From Alteromonas halophila (lineage in GTDB: Bacteria > Pseudomonadota > Gammaproteobacteria > Enterobacterales > Alteromonadaceae): a stretch of DNA of 64,000 nucleotides. This document shows, piece after piece, positions 49,816 through 59,575 of the stretch. The stretch lies in NCBI RefSeq assembly GCF_014651815.1, contig NZ_BMXP01000001.1:149839-213838 (forward strand). The letters run 5' to 3'. The notes beneath the pieces are model-generated. The model worked only from the letters and a program-made list of their open reading frames with translations. It was not told where the DNA came from and ran no database searches. The translations under genes and the position numbers were made by a program. Numbering within the stretch: position 1 is the first letter of the stretch; every line of letters starts with the position of its first letter.

Positions 49816-51837
49816 ATGAAGTCTTTGTCCCTCCAGAAGAAATTTATGTTAATTGTGGGAGGCAGTATTGCCGTCCTGCTGTTTATTACCGCAGTGATTG
49901 CGGTCAATTACGTTGGCAGCAAAACCCGTGAGACCGTTGAACAGGATGTCGCCAGTCTGGTTGAGGTGGAAGCGCTGGCAGTAGAGAGCTTTTTTGCCGA
50001 GTACGGCGGCATTGCCAAAGCGTTTTTAAGCAGCCCGTTTATTCATGACTTCTTCTACAACCACACCCAGCGTGGCGCTGCAGAATCTGCTATCCCACAG
50101 TCACGGGATATCTATCAGTTGTTCAAAAATATCAGTGAAAATGACGAAAACATTAAGTCTGCTTTTTTTGGCTCAGCGCTGACCGGTGAATACTTTTACG
50201 AAGTTGGGCGTGTCGGTGTAGATACTGAAGGGCCCGATGCAGGTGATGCTTCCAAAGGCTATTTTGCGACGCAACGTCCCTGGTTTAATACGGCTGTGGA
50301 GACTGGCCAGATGTATGTGACCCCGCCGGCTGTAGATTCTCAGGATGGCAGTGTGTCTGCGGTGGTGCAGACGCCGGTAACACATCGGGGAAAACTGATT
50401 GGCGTAGGGGGTGTTGATATCGCGATTAGTACCGTCGGCGAGGTTGTCGACAGCATTCGCTACGAAGGTAAGGGCACGGCCTTTTTGCTCGATGACGCGC
50501 AAAATATCGTGTATTTTCCCAAGCAGGGCAAGTCGCTGCCGCTCAGCCCACCCATTGCCTCATTTGACTCAGTTTTTGAAAACTCCAGTGGCTTCGGTGA
50601 ACTGGCCACGCAGATCGCTAATAATGACAAAGGCATGATACCCGTAACGTGGCGCGGTGAATCTTACATTGCTGTTTTCAGGCATGCCTCACTCGATACC
50701 CCCCAGATGAACTGGTCTCTGGGGATCCTGATTCCCGAATCACTGATCACCGATCCGATTAACGACACCATCACGACGGCTGCGGTGGCGTCGCTCATCA
50801 TCATTATTATCATTGCCGGGATCACCTTTTACGCAGGCTCCAGGATCACGACACCGATTGTGAAAATGCGTGAAGCAATGGCAGAAATCGCTAGTGGGGA
50901 TGGCGATCTGACCAAGCGTCTGGATATTGTAAGGGACGATGAAATCGGTGCACTGGCTGCGGAATTTAATCGCTTTACTGATAAGCTCAGGGAGTTGCTC
51001 AGGCAAACGGCCAGCCATACCCGGGCAGTGGCCGAAGCGGCGGCGCATTTACGTGATGTATCACAGGATACCAGCTCGCAAATGAAACAGGAGCGAGCTC
51101 AGGTTGACAGTGTGTCGACGGCAGTAACACAGATGGCGGCGACGGTCGTGGAAATCTCTGAAAATGCGGCTCAGTCCAGTGAAGCCGCAACCGATGCGGA
51201 CAGCCGCGTAGGCGATGGCAAACGACAGGCCGAAGAGGCAATGGCCGAAATCCGCTCGCTGGCGGAATCTATCAATGAAGGGGTTGAGGTAGTGAGTGGC
51301 CTCAGTCAGGAGTCAGATAACATTGGTGCTGTGATAGATGTGATCAACGGCATTGCTGAACAAACCAACCTGCTGGCGCTGAATGCGGCTATCGAAGCGG
51401 CTCGTGCCGGTGAACAGGGCAGAGGCTTTGCGGTGGTTGCAGATGAAGTACGCTCACTCGCCAGCCGTACGCAGGACTCGACAGATGATATCCGGCGGAT
51501 GGTAGAGCGCCTGCAGAATATGGCTGAGCAAACGGACAAGGTCATGTTGCAAGGCAAAGAGAAATCTCAGCGGGGTGTTGAGAAAACCGAACAGGTGGTC
51601 GCGTCGCTTGAGCAGATCAATACGTCGATTGGCACCGTGCACGCCCAAAGCCAGCAAATTGCCAAGGCCACAGAACAGCAGACTGTTGTGGCGGAAGATA
51701 TCGATAAATCGCTGGTTACCATTACCGGCCTGAGTGACACAACCAGCCAGCATGCAGAAGAACTCGCCGCAGAGGCGACCCAGTTAAGTGGCGTATCAGC
51801 GGAACTGCGCGAGCTGGTGAATCAGTTTAAAATCTAG
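49816..51837 (+). CDS. methyl-accepting chemotaxis protein with dCache sensor
   Basis: Transmembrane chemoreceptor of 673 residues. The first membrane helix lies at about 11-34. The periplasmic double-Cache domain spans about 40-310, with [14 protein letters not shown] and [11 protein letters not shown] typical of the ligand-binding folds. The second helix is at about 317-340, followed by HAMP and the signalling domain with the tip [22 protein letters not shown]. The C-terminus (LVNQFKI) has no NWETF-type CheR-binding pentapeptide. It is not in an operon with che genes, but a terminator follows, so it is a single unit. The ligand is unknown. Confidence 0.93.
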   Translation: MKSLSLQKKFMLIVGGSIAVLLFITAVIAVNYVGSKTRETVEQDVASLVEVEALAVESFFAEYGGIAKAFLSSPFIHDFFYNHTQRGAAESAIPQSRDIYQLFKNISENDENIKSAFFGSALTGEYFYEVGRVGVDTEGPDAGDASKGYFATQRPWFNTAVETGQMYVTPPAVDSQDGSVSAVVQTPVTHRGKLIGVGGVDIAISTVGEVVDSIRYEGKGTAFLLDDAQNIVYFPKQGKSLPLSPPIASFDSVFENSSGFGELATQIANNDKGMIPVTWRGESYIAVFRHASLDTPQMNWSLGILIPESLITDPINDTITTAAVASLIIIIIIAGITFYAGSRITTPIVKMREAMAEIASGDGDLTKRLDIVRDDEIGALAAEFNRFTDKLRELLRQTASHTRAVAEAAAHLRDVSQDTSSQMKQERAQVDSVSTAVTQMAATVVEISENAAQSSEAATDADSRVGDGKRQAEEAMAEIRSLAESINEGVEVVSGLSQESDNIGAVIDVINGIAEQTNLLALNAAIEAARAGEQGRGFAVVADEVRSLASRTQDSTDDIRRMVERLQNMAEQTDKVMLQGKEKSQRGVEKTEQVVASLEQINTSIGTVHAQSQQIAKATEQQTVVAEDIDKSLVTITGLSDTTSQHAEELAAEATQLSGVSAELRELVNQFKI

Positions 51838-51858
51838 CGGATTATATAGTCTAAAACT

Positions 51859-51886
51859 AAGGCCCACCCAGGTGGGCCTTTTCTTG
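51859..51886 (+). terminator. rho-independent terminator of the chemoreceptor gene
   Basis: AAGGCCCACC and GGTGGGCCTT form a 10-bp stem with a 2-base loop, followed by TTTTCTT. It starts 22 bases after the stop codon. A dispersed repeat begins directly after its T tract. Confidence 0.9.
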
Positions 51887-52360
51887 TTTGCAGCGTGTGT
51901 CGTGGCCCAGCGCGTGTCGTGGCCCAGCGCGTTGCAACTGCCTGCCATTACAGGCACGCCGTAAACCCGTTCCCGCGTCGAATCGAAGAAACACGTCATT
52001 GCGGCGAAGGCCGCAACCTCCCGAATAGCCAGACTGACTTGAAATCGACCTTCTCACTCGCGGTACCAAATAATAGCTTCCCAGTAATTGCAGCCCCACG
52101 AGTAACAGGAGGAGGTCCTGGCTTTCGCCAGGATGACGATTCTCTCTGTTGCCAGCCAGTCACACCGCCCTTGCATCATCCAAACAGTAAAGCGTGGGCC
52201 TTTTTCGTTTGCAGCGTATGGCGTAGTCCAGCGCATTGCAACTTCCCGCCATTACAGGCACCCCGTAAGCCCGTCTCCGCGTCGAATCGAAGAAACACGT
52301 CATTGCGGCGAAGGTCGCAACCTCCCGAATAGCCAGACTGATCTGCAATCGACCTTTTTC
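51887..52360. repeat. composite dispersed repeat, two copies after the chemoreceptor terminator
   Basis: The first copy starts at the terminator tail: GTTTGCAGCG, a 17-base duplication (51897-51913 and 51914-51930), GCCATTACAGGCACGCCGT, then GCGTCGAATCGAAGAAACAC. A hairpin-forming block CATTGCGGCGAAGGCCGCAA follows, then AATAGCCAGACTGA. The second copy begins about 52190 (GTGGGCCTTTTTCGTTTGCA) and repeats the same order up to 52360. Between them lie GGTCCTGGCTTTCGCCAGGA and GCCAGCCAGTCACACCGCCC. The GTTTGCAGCG, CATTACAGGC and GCCAGCCAGTCAC parts recur at 63797-64000. No coding sense. Confidence 0.8.
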
Positions 52361-52364
52361 GTTC

Positions 52365-53318
52365 CTATAACGGCTGGATATCTGAGACTGAGACTGCGGT
52401 TGCCAGGCGTCGCTGGATAACGCTTCGCATTAAGGTGGAGAGCTCCCTAAACACAGAGCGTGCAGGTGAGGTGTTTCGCCAGGCAAGCATATGCTGGCGC
52501 ACGATTGGCATATCCAGTATTTCACAGACATGCAGGGCTTCGGGATCATGCAGCTCTGAATGCACATAAAGTCCAGGCAAAAACGCCATCCCCATGCCCA
52601 TTACTACCATTTGCCGGAGCGTGTCCAGACTGGTGCCTTCATAGTCTCTGTCAATGACCGCGCCAATGCGGGCGCACACATCCTGCACCTGATAATGAAA
52701 ATGGTGCCGGTCTTCCAGGGTCAGCACTTTTTCTCCGCGAATCGCATCCGGACTGACGAAGGTTTCGCCTGCCAGCGGATGTTCAGCCGGGATAACAAAT
52801 TTCAGAGGTTCGAGAAACAGCGGCTGGACCTGGATTTGTGAATCCTTGCTGGACAGCGGAGACAGGATCAGATCAAAATCGCCGGACATCAGTCCTTCCT
52901 GAAGTTGTTTTGGCGCGGCTTCACGAACGTAAAACTTCAGTCCTGGTCTGGCTTTGTGAATATCCGGCAGGATATGCGGTAACAGATAAGGCCCAAGCGT
53001 AGGCGGGATCCCAAGCCGGTAGGTGGTTTTTTCGCCTTCTGACAGAGCCTGCGACATCTCGGTAAACTCCATCACCGCCTTTAGCACTTCTTCAGCATAG
53101 TCGAGCAGCGTTTTACCCTGCGCAGAGAGCAGGGTACCGGAGCGGGAGCGCTCAAACAGTGTGAGACCCAGTCCTGTTTCCAGCGCACTGATTTGACTGG
53201 TCAGGGTGGGTTGGCTGACACCAAGCACTTGTGCAGCACGCCGGAAGTTAAGGTGTCTGGCCACAGTGACAAAATAACGCAACTGTTTTACTGAGGGCTG
53301 CTTGCTGTCGCCTTGCAT
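52365..53318 (-). CDS. LysR-family regulator, OxyR-like without peroxidatic Cys
   Basis: The ATG at 53318 has AAGGAC before it and gives 317 residues; the open frame extends 23 codons further but without a start signal. The N-terminal winged helix-turn-helix (about 8-67, LNFRRAAQVLGVSQPTLTSQ) and effector domain follow the OxyR pattern. GEKVLTLEDRHHFHYQVQDVC aligns with the OxyR redox loop, but the peroxidatic Cys199 position is His, while the second Cys (208) remains. TSLDTLRQMVVMGMGMAFLPG is also OxyR-like. It is divergent from the carbonic anhydrase-SulP pair and probably controls it, with a signal other than peroxide. Confidence 0.88.
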   Translation of the reverse strand: MQGDSKQPSVKQLRYFVTVARHLNFRRAAQVLGVSQPTLTSQISALETGLGLTLFERSRSGTLLSAQGKTLLDYAEEVLKAVMEFTEMSQALSEGEKTTYRLGIPPTLGPYLLPHILPDIHKARPGLKFYVREAAPKQLQEGLMSGDFDLILSPLSSKDSQIQVQPLFLEPLKFVIPAEHPLAGETFVSPDAIRGEKVLTLEDRHHFHYQVQDVCARIGAVIDRDYEGTSLDTLRQMVVMGMGMAFLPGLYVHSELHDPEALHVCEILDMPIVRQHMLAWRNTSPARSVFRELSTLMRSVIQRRLATAVSVSDIQPL

Positions 53319-53554
53319 GAATGTCCTTAATTGTCGGTTTATACAGAGATGCTGATAGTAAAAAGCTATGGCGAAATAGTCTATCATATTATTGAACTAT
53401 CAGAGGTCTTGGGATGTTAAAAGGTATAACGTTCAGGCGGTTTTAGGGTGTAAGTGCGTCGGGCTTGTCAGTCATACCTGGCAAGTTGCTGTATATTTGA
53501 GCAATTATTAGACGTGAATTTTCAACTGTTAGTCGCGGCGTAATCGATTTATGG

Positions 53555-53590
53555 CTATCACCTGTGTGATATGTGATAGCTTTCATCTAT
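53555..53590 (+). promoter_or_regulatory. LysR/OxyR-type operator upstream of the carbonic anhydrase gene
   Basis: CTATCAC-N11-GTGATAG (53555-53579) is a perfect 7-bp dyad. Its right half overlaps ATAG-N7-CTAT (53576-53590), which is the OxyR half-operator pattern. It ends about 20 bases before the -10, where an activator of this family would sit. Confidence 0.65.
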
Positions 53591-53610
53591 CTTGAGGTGC
53601 CTTGTTTTTC

Positions 53611-53616
53611 TATAAA
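53611..53616 (+). promoter_or_regulatory. -10 element of the carbonic anhydrase promoter
   Basis: TATAAA with no recognisable -35 at 16-18 bases upstream, as expected for an activator-dependent promoter. The start would fall near 53623. Confidence 0.4.
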
Positions 53617-53675
53617 GCCATTCGTTAATGTCATGTGAATACAACTAATTACCATCATACTTGTAGGAGATAACT

Positions 53676-54317
53676 ATGAGACACCTGATCAAAGGGGTAG
53701 AAAAATTCCAGCGCGAAGTCTATCCCGAGAAGAAAGCAACGTTTCAGAAACTGGCGAATGGACAGAATCCCGAAGTCCTTTTCATTACTTGTTCTGATTC
53801 ACGTATCGACCCTAATCTGGTTACTCAAACCGATCCGGGCGAGCTTTTTATCTGCCGCAACGCCGGAAACATCGTGCCTCCGCACAGTAACCAGACCGGC
53901 GGCATGACAGCTTCAATCGAATTCGCGGTAGCGGCACTGGGTGTTCAGCATATCGTTATCTGTGGTCACACCGACTGCGGCGCAATGAAAGGGGCACTAA
54001 ACCCTGAAGGACTGGACAGCCTGCCGCATGTTAAAGAATGGCTGGGTCACTGCCGTTCTGCTACCGAAGTGGTAAAAGAACGTTGTGGCAAGCTGTCTGC
54101 TGACGAACTGGAAGAGGTCACCAAAGAAAACGTACTGCAGCAATTGCAACATCTGCGCACTCATCCGGCGGTTGCGTCGAAGATCGCCACTGGTCAGGTG
54201 ATACTGCATGGCTGGGTGTATAACATCGAAAAAGGCGATGTCCTTTGTTACGACGATGAAACCGGTAAATTCGAAACCATGGATGATGCCTACGCTGAAT
54301 CCAGTACGAGTGCGTAA
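53676..54317 (+). CDS. beta-carbonic anhydrase
   Basis: Cytoplasmic zinc enzyme interconverting CO2 and bicarbonate. The 213-residue protein has the zinc ligands Cys39, His98 and Cys101 (TCSDSRIDP and GHTDCGAMKG), with Asp41-Arg43 as the catalytic dyad. ELFICRNAGNIVPP is the conserved strand. TAGGAG precedes the start. It is followed 26 bases later by a SulP transporter gene, so the pair probably imports and converts inorganic carbon. Confidence 0.95.
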   Translation: MRHLIKGVEKFQREVYPEKKATFQKLANGQNPEVLFITCSDSRIDPNLVTQTDPGELFICRNAGNIVPPHSNQTGGMTASIEFAVAALGVQHIVICGHTDCGAMKGALNPEGLDSLPHVKEWLGHCRSATEVVKERCGKLSADELEEVTKENVLQQLQHLRTHPAVASKIATGQVILHGWVYNIEKGDVLCYDDETGKFETMDDAYAESSTSA

Positions 54318-54343
54318 CGCATCAGTCTCAGAGGACGTGTTAC

Positions 54344-56017
54344 ATGAAGTTAGATTTAAGTAATATGCGTGGTGACATTACCGGTGGTATTACCGCCGGT
54401 ATTGTTGCCTTGCCACTGGCGCTGGCATTTGGTGTGGCGTCTGGGCTTGGCCCCATTGCGGGCATGTACGGCGCGATCGCCGTTGGTTTTTTTGCTTCAC
54501 TGTTTGGCGGCACACCGTCACAGATATCCGGACCCACGGGACCAATGGTGGTGGTACTGGCAGGTCTGTTCGCAAGCTTGTCGGGCAGTGCCACACTTAT
54601 TTTTACTGCCGTCATACTCGCAGGGGTGGTGCAGATAGTCATGGGGGCCCTCAAGCTCGGTGACTATATCCGGTTGGTGCCATATCCGGTGATATCCGGC
54701 TTTATGAGTGGTATCGGGGTTATCATTATCTCTCTGCAGTTGGTGGTGTTACTGGGTGATCCCTCGCCAAGCAGCACGATTGGCGCCATTAATGCGATGC
54801 CTGAAGCGATTGCGGGTATCAATCCTTACACTATCGGTCTCGGGCTGCTAACACTGGTTATCGCCTATAAATGGCCTGCTTCACTGACAAAATATGTGCC
54901 TAGTACATTGGCGGCACTGATTATCGGTACCATAGCAAGCTTAGCGCTGGTTAGCTTTGCAGGTGCAACCGTTCCCATCTTGGGTCAGATCCCTACTGGG
55001 CTACCAAGTCTGATCATGCCTGAATTCACCAAAGACAGTATTATGCTGGTGGTTGAAGCTGCCGTTATCCTGGCGGTACTGGGGGCCATTGACAGTTTGC
55101 TGACATCGTTGGTGGCAGACAATATGACCAGAACGCGCCATGACAGTAATCAGGAACTGATCGGTCAGGGTGTGGGTAACACGGTTGCAGGTTTCATCGG
55201 TGGTATTGCCGGCGCAGGTGCGACCATGCGGACCTTCGTAAATATCCGTTCAGGCGGACGTTACAAGATATCCGGTATGGTACACGCGCTGTTATTACTG
55301 GCCATCGTGCTGGGTCTTGGCGGTTTGGCATCACATATTCCACATGCCGTATTGGGTGGGATCCTGGTGAAAGCTGGTGCAGACATTATCGACTGGAGCT
55401 ATATCCGCCGTGCCCACCGTGGGCCACGCTTCGACCTGTTAATTATGGCAGTGGTACTGGGCATGACGGTGTTTGTCGACCTGATCCAGGCGGTTGGCGT
55501 GGGTGTTGTGCTTGCAGCACTGGCGTACGTGAAGCAGGTTGCGGCAACGCAGCTGGATCAACTACGCAAAATGCCAGAGCACCTGGATAACGAAGAGGAA
55601 GCAGAGCTGCTGAAAAAAGCCGAAGGGAAAGTGGCCGTGTTTGACTTTGGTAGTCCGCTTTCTTTTGGTGCCGCGGCCGACGTTGGGCACCATGTAAGGC
55701 AAAATGCAAAGCGTACAACTCAGGTGCTTATCCTCGACTTTGAGCGCGTACCCTTCATGGATGTTTCTGCTGCCCGGGCCGTAGAGACAATAGCCACAGA
55801 TGCAGTAGCTGCCGGAAGGGTACTGTTGCTGTCGTCGGTGAAGGATAATGTAGCCAATGTACTTAAAGGGTTGGGCGCCGATGCACACCTTACTGACCGC
55901 GCATTTTTCAAAAACCGCTATGATGCCCTTCTGGAGGCGGTGAAACTTGCCGAAGAGAAGAGTAGTGAAGGCGGAGCGCCCGGTGGACCTGGCGATAATG
56001 TGCCTGGCACTGCATAA
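54344..56017 (+). CDS. SulP-family anion (probably bicarbonate) transporter with STAS domain
   Basis: A 557-residue protein with about 12-14 membrane segments (residues 10-410) and a C-terminal STAS domain (about 425-535, VAVFDFGSPLSFGAA, LDFERVPFMDVSAA). DITGGITAGIVALPLALAFG at the start is the SulP signature. Family members carry sulfate or bicarbonate; the neighbouring carbonic anhydrase favours bicarbonate, as for BicA-type proteins. A terminator follows. Confidence 0.9.
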   Translation: MKLDLSNMRGDITGGITAGIVALPLALAFGVASGLGPIAGMYGAIAVGFFASLFGGTPSQISGPTGPMVVVLAGLFASLSGSATLIFTAVILAGVVQIVMGALKLGDYIRLVPYPVISGFMSGIGVIIISLQLVVLLGDPSPSSTIGAINAMPEAIAGINPYTIGLGLLTLVIAYKWPASLTKYVPSTLAALIIGTIASLALVSFAGATVPILGQIPTGLPSLIMPEFTKDSIMLVVEAAVILAVLGAIDSLLTSLVADNMTRTRHDSNQELIGQGVGNTVAGFIGGIAGAGATMRTFVNIRSGGRYKISGMVHALLLLAIVLGLGGLASHIPHAVLGGILVKAGADIIDWSYIRRAHRGPRFDLLIMAVVLGMTVFVDLIQAVGVGVVLAALAYVKQVAATQLDQLRKMPEHLDNEEEAELLKKAEGKVAVFDFGSPLSFGAAADVGHHVRQNAKRTTQVLILDFERVPFMDVSAARAVETIATDAVAAGRVLLLSSVKDNVANVLKGLGADAHLTDRAFFKNRYDALLEAVKLAEEKSSEGGAPGGPGDNVPGTA

Positions 56018-56052
56018 ACAGTAAGTGTTACCCGACAGGGTATTATGAAGAC

Positions 56053-56090
56053 AAAAAAACCGACTACGCCTGTAGTTGGTTTTTTATTTT
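56053..56090 (+). terminator. rho-independent terminator after the SulP gene
   Basis: ACCGACTAC and GTAGTTGGT form a 9-bp stem (one G-T pair) around GCCT, with A-rich sequence before and T-rich sequence after it. Confidence 0.85.
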
Positions 56091-56124
56091 CGCCGGGCTA
56101 ATATTTCAAATATGGTCCGGTCTG

Positions 56125-56150
56125 AAAAAGGAGGGGCAGGTCAGCCCCTC
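56125..56150 (-). terminator. rho-independent terminator of the M13 peptidase gene
   Basis: Read on the minus strand, GAGGGGC and GCCCCTC pair around a 6-base loop and are followed by CTTTTTC. It starts 7 bases after the stop codon. Confidence 0.8.
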
Positions 56151-56156
56151 TCAGGT

Positions 56157-58256
56157 TTACCAGATACGAACCCGCTCTTCCGGGGCCAGATAAAGATCAT
56201 CGTCCTTGGTCACATCAAACGCCTCATACCAGGCATCATGGTTACGCGGAGCAAGTGCCCGGTAACGCCCTGGTGCATGAGTGCCCGCACGTAGCTGGTT
56301 CAGCATGCTTTGCTCGGTACGCTTTTCCTTCCATACCTGTGCCCAGGCTAAAAAGAAGCGCTGATCCCCGGTGAGACCGTCAATGACCGGGGCTTCCTTT
56401 CCGTCCAGGCTCAGCTGATAGGCGTGATAGGCCATGGCCAGACCGCCCACATCACCGATATTTTCACCCAGGCTGTTACGGCCATTCACAAAGTTGCCTT
56501 CGATAGGCTCATACTCGCTGTACTGGGCGGCAAGCTTGTCTGCTTTCTTCTCGAAGGCTTCGCGATCGGCATCCGTCCACCAGTTGCGCTGAATACCTTT
56601 GGCATCTGACTTTGAGCCCTGATCGTCAAAGCCGTGGCCCATTTCGTGGCCAATGACTGCGCCGATAGCGCCATAGTTGACGGCCGGATCGGCGTTAGGA
56701 TCAAAGAAAGGCGGTTGTAAAATCGCAGCCGGAAACACAATTTCATTGAATGAGCTGTTGTAGTAGGCATTGACCCGTTGCGGTGTCATACCCCAGCGCT
56801 CGCGATCAGTCTTTTCAAGCTCACGCTCGACATCCTGCTGCTGGAAGAACTGGCGCAGGTTTCGTACGTTCTGTACCAGATTGTTTTCATCAACGTTCAG
56901 ACCTGCAAAGCCCTGCCACTCGTCCGGATACCCAATTTTAGGGCGAAAGGCTTCAAGCTTTTCAAGCGCGTTCTTCTTGGTTTCTTCGCTCATCCAGTCC
57001 AGATCACTGATACGCTGGCGCAGCGCGGTACGCAGGTTTTCTACCAGCTCACTCATCTGTTGCTTGGAGCTTTCCGGAAAGTATTCATCCACATAGATTT
57101 TGCCAATGGCAAAGCCCAGTGACTCGGTCCCGGCCATTTGGTTTACCGCACGTTTCCAGCGAGGTTTTGGCTCCTGCTGACCACTGAGCGTCCGGCCGTA
57201 AAAGTCGAAGTTGGCCTGGTAAATATTTTCTGCCAGCAAATCGGCATTGTTACTGATGGTGTGATACGTCATGTAGGACTTCCAGTCCTGCAACGAGGCA
57301 TCGTTAATAATGCTGATTAGGTCGCGCACCGGCTCAGGCTGAGTAATGTTCAGACTGGGTACTTTCAGGCCGCTTGGCTCAAAAAACGCATCCCAGTCGA
57401 AATCAGGATATTGCTCACTCAGCTTGTCACGTTCAATCTGATTAAGGGTGAGGTCACGATCGCGACGCTTTTCACGAGGCCATTGTATTTCAGCAATACG
57501 GGTTTCCAGGGCCATAATGGCCTGTGCTTTCTCTGCTGCTTTATCTTCACCGGCAAGACTGAGCATTTCCTCGATATGGGCCACATAGGCATCGCGAATT
57601 TTCGCGAAGCGCTCGGTGTCATTCAGATAGTAATCTCTGTCAGGTAATCCGAGGCCGGCAACACCGACGTTGACCTGGTACTCATTGGGGTCGAGGCGGT
57701 TATACCATAACCCTGACCACAGCGGGCTGATAGAATCGGTCAGCCAGGCGTTACCAAATGCGGAAGCAAGTGCGCTGGTGTCGTCGATACTGTCAATGTC
57801 GCTCAGTACGTCTTTAATAGGTGCAACGCCTTTCTCATTGATGGTCTTTGTATCCATATAGGACTGATAGAAATCATATACCAGCTTCTCTTCGGCATTC
57901 AGTTCATCTTTGCTCATCAGATCATCAATAATGGCTTTAACCTGTTCTTCACTGCGTTCGGCCAGTGCAGAAAATGCGCCGTAGCGGGTTTTGTCAGCCG
58001 GCAGCTCATAGTTGTCGTACCAGTTACCACTGGCGTACATAAAGAAATCATCGCCCGGATCGACAGACTCGTCTCTGGCAGATAAATCGACACCAAAGCT
58101 TCCCAGCTCTGCATTGCCCTTATCGACAGACGCGGTATCCGCGCTTTGTTTACTGGCGGACGCCGACTCGGACGTCGACGCAGGTGTCTCGGCCTTCTGA
58201 CAGCCGCTGACACCCAGTGAGGCGGCAATAACTGCAGCCAGAATAGAGTATTTCAT
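56157..58256 (-). CDS. M13-family zinc metallopeptidase (PepO/neprilysin type), lipoprotein
   Basis: A 699-residue peptidase. The N-terminus (MKYSILAAVIAASLGVSGCQ) is a lipoprotein signal with Cys19. The mature protein begins with a Ser/Ala/Glu-rich stretch. Peptidase M13 N-terminal domain: about 50-440. Catalytic domain: AYYNSSFNEIVFPAAILQPPFF, the zinc site IGHEMGHGFDD (HExxH), and ENIGDVGG with the third ligand. It ends with …RVRIW, as neprilysins end in …CxVW. It should degrade peptides in the periplasm or at the outer membrane. It lies 24 bases after the GNAT-like gene, in one operon. Confidence 0.93.
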   Translation of the reverse strand: MKYSILAAVIAASLGVSGCQKAETPASTSESASASKQSADTASVDKGNAELGSFGVDLSARDESVDPGDDFFMYASGNWYDNYELPADKTRYGAFSALAERSEEQVKAIIDDLMSKDELNAEEKLVYDFYQSYMDTKTINEKGVAPIKDVLSDIDSIDDTSALASAFGNAWLTDSISPLWSGLWYNRLDPNEYQVNVGVAGLGLPDRDYYLNDTERFAKIRDAYVAHIEEMLSLAGEDKAAEKAQAIMALETRIAEIQWPREKRRDRDLTLNQIERDKLSEQYPDFDWDAFFEPSGLKVPSLNITQPEPVRDLISIINDASLQDWKSYMTYHTISNNADLLAENIYQANFDFYGRTLSGQQEPKPRWKRAVNQMAGTESLGFAIGKIYVDEYFPESSKQQMSELVENLRTALRQRISDLDWMSEETKKNALEKLEAFRPKIGYPDEWQGFAGLNVDENNLVQNVRNLRQFFQQQDVERELEKTDRERWGMTPQRVNAYYNSSFNEIVFPAAILQPPFFDPNADPAVNYGAIGAVIGHEMGHGFDDQGSKSDAKGIQRNWWTDADREAFEKKADKLAAQYSEYEPIEGNFVNGRNSLGENIGDVGGLAMAYHAYQLSLDGKEAPVIDGLTGDQRFFLAWAQVWKEKRTEQSMLNQLRAGTHAPGRYRALAPRNHDAWYEAFDVTKDDDLYLAPEERVRIW

Positions 58257-58280
58257 AGGTATTTCCCTTGTTGTTGGGTA

Positions 58281-59462
58281 TCAGGCCGGGGGCGCTGATA
58301 CCTTTATGGTTTTAAGGTTTGGGGTAAAGTTACTGTTAAACGGTAAAACATCTCGTGCCTGATTAAAATAATCAATGATCGCAATACGCTCTCTGCCAAG
58401 AAAATCATCAACGGCATGATGAAACGGACGCGCGAACAGCCGGTGAAGTGAGTAGCAATACACCGGTTCAAAGCCACGCAGAATTTTATGTTCACCCTGC
58501 GTGCCGGGATTAAACAGCGGAATCTGCCGGTCGATAGCAAACGCAATACCACAGGTATAGCAGCAGGCGAAGTGCAGGCCGTCTACGTCTTTCAGTGCGC
58601 CCCAGTAGCGTCCGTACAGACCGTTCTCGTCGTAGAAGTACAGCGCACTGGCAATATCCTCACCCTGCTGTCGGGCGACTACCAGCATAATCTTATCGCG
58701 CATGGCGCGAAAAATATGGTAGAAAAAGTCGGCAGACAGGTAACCGCTGTGCCCGCTTCGCTTAAGGTACGTTTGCTGGTAGCAGCGAATGAAAAAGGCA
58801 ATATGTGCATCGCTAATCTCATCCGCTGTGAGGGTATGCAATTCGACCTGCTGTTCGGTCAGCTGCCGCTGCGCTTTGTTCAGGCTCTTTCTTTTTCGTG
58901 ACGTCAAAGCGCTGAGAAAATCATCCATACTCTCATACGCATAATTGTGCCACTGGAACTGCACACTCAACCTGGCAAGATATCCGTGCGCTTTATAATC
59001 ATCGGGTTTATCGTCTGAAAATAAAATGTGAGTGGATGAGTAACCCTGGTTCTCGAGACCTGCAAGTGCCTGAACAGCATGCTGCGTAATGAGCGTCCGG
59101 TCAGCGCCGTCTGCAAGGAGCAAACGCGCACCGCTGACCGGTGTAAAGGGAATGGCGCTAACCCATTTAGGATAGTAGGCCATGTTATGCTGGTAGTAGG
59201 CATTCGCCCACGCATGGTCAAAAACATATTCACCATAACTGTCGTATTTCAGATAGCCAGGCATCGCTGCCACCATCTGTCCATCCTGCTCAATAATCAG
59301 ATGATGGGGTTGCCAGGCGGTCTGACCGCCCACACATCCTGATACTTCAAGGGCGAGCAGAAACCGGTGATCCAGAAATGGGATGGCGTTGTGCGTCAGC
59401 TGGTCCCATGTGGCGGCCGGAATGTCTGAAAGCTGTGAGATAAACCGTGTGGTTATGTTCAT
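58281..59462 (-). CDS. FemAB/GNAT-like protein (DUF482, peptidogalycan-type)
   Basis: A 393-residue protein of the family annotated as peptidogalycan biosynthesis or GNAT-like acyltransferase. Family-like segments are AWANAYYQHNMAYYPKW, IPFTPVSGARLL, LTSRKRKSLNKAQRQL and GEHKILRGFEPVYCYSLHRL. No signal peptide is present. The substrate is unknown; such proteins may transfer amino acids or acyl groups. First gene of the operon with the M13 peptidase, divergent from recX. Confidence 0.8.
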   Translation of the reverse strand: MNITTRFISQLSDIPAATWDQLTHNAIPFLDHRFLLALEVSGCVGGQTAWQPHHLIIEQDGQMVAAMPGYLKYDSYGEYVFDHAWANAYYQHNMAYYPKWVSAIPFTPVSGARLLLADGADRTLITQHAVQALAGLENQGYSSTHILFSDDKPDDYKAHGYLARLSVQFQWHNYAYESMDDFLSALTSRKRKSLNKAQRQLTEQQVELHTLTADEISDAHIAFFIRCYQQTYLKRSGHSGYLSADFFYHIFRAMRDKIMLVVARQQGEDIASALYFYDENGLYGRYWGALKDVDGLHFACCYTCGIAFAIDRQIPLFNPGTQGEHKILRGFEPVYCYSLHRLFARPFHHAVDDFLGRERIAIIDYFNQARDVLPFNSNFTPNLKTIKVSAPPA

Positions 59463-59575
59463 GGTGTCAGCAGTTACTTCGGTGAGTTGTCATGAGGGTG
59501 CGTCTCGCATCACAGGCATAGCAATAGTGAAAAGTGAGAAAGTTCGTTAATCAGCGTCTTTTAAGTAAGGTTACC

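Larger units (their letters stand above)
53319..53675. other. divergent regulatory region lysR / carbonic anhydrase
   Basis: 357 bases without a gene. It holds the LysR-type operator at 53555-53590 and a -10 at 53611. Additional CTATCA half-motifs lie at about 53380-53405, near the regulator's own start, and could serve autoregulation. Confidence 0.6.
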
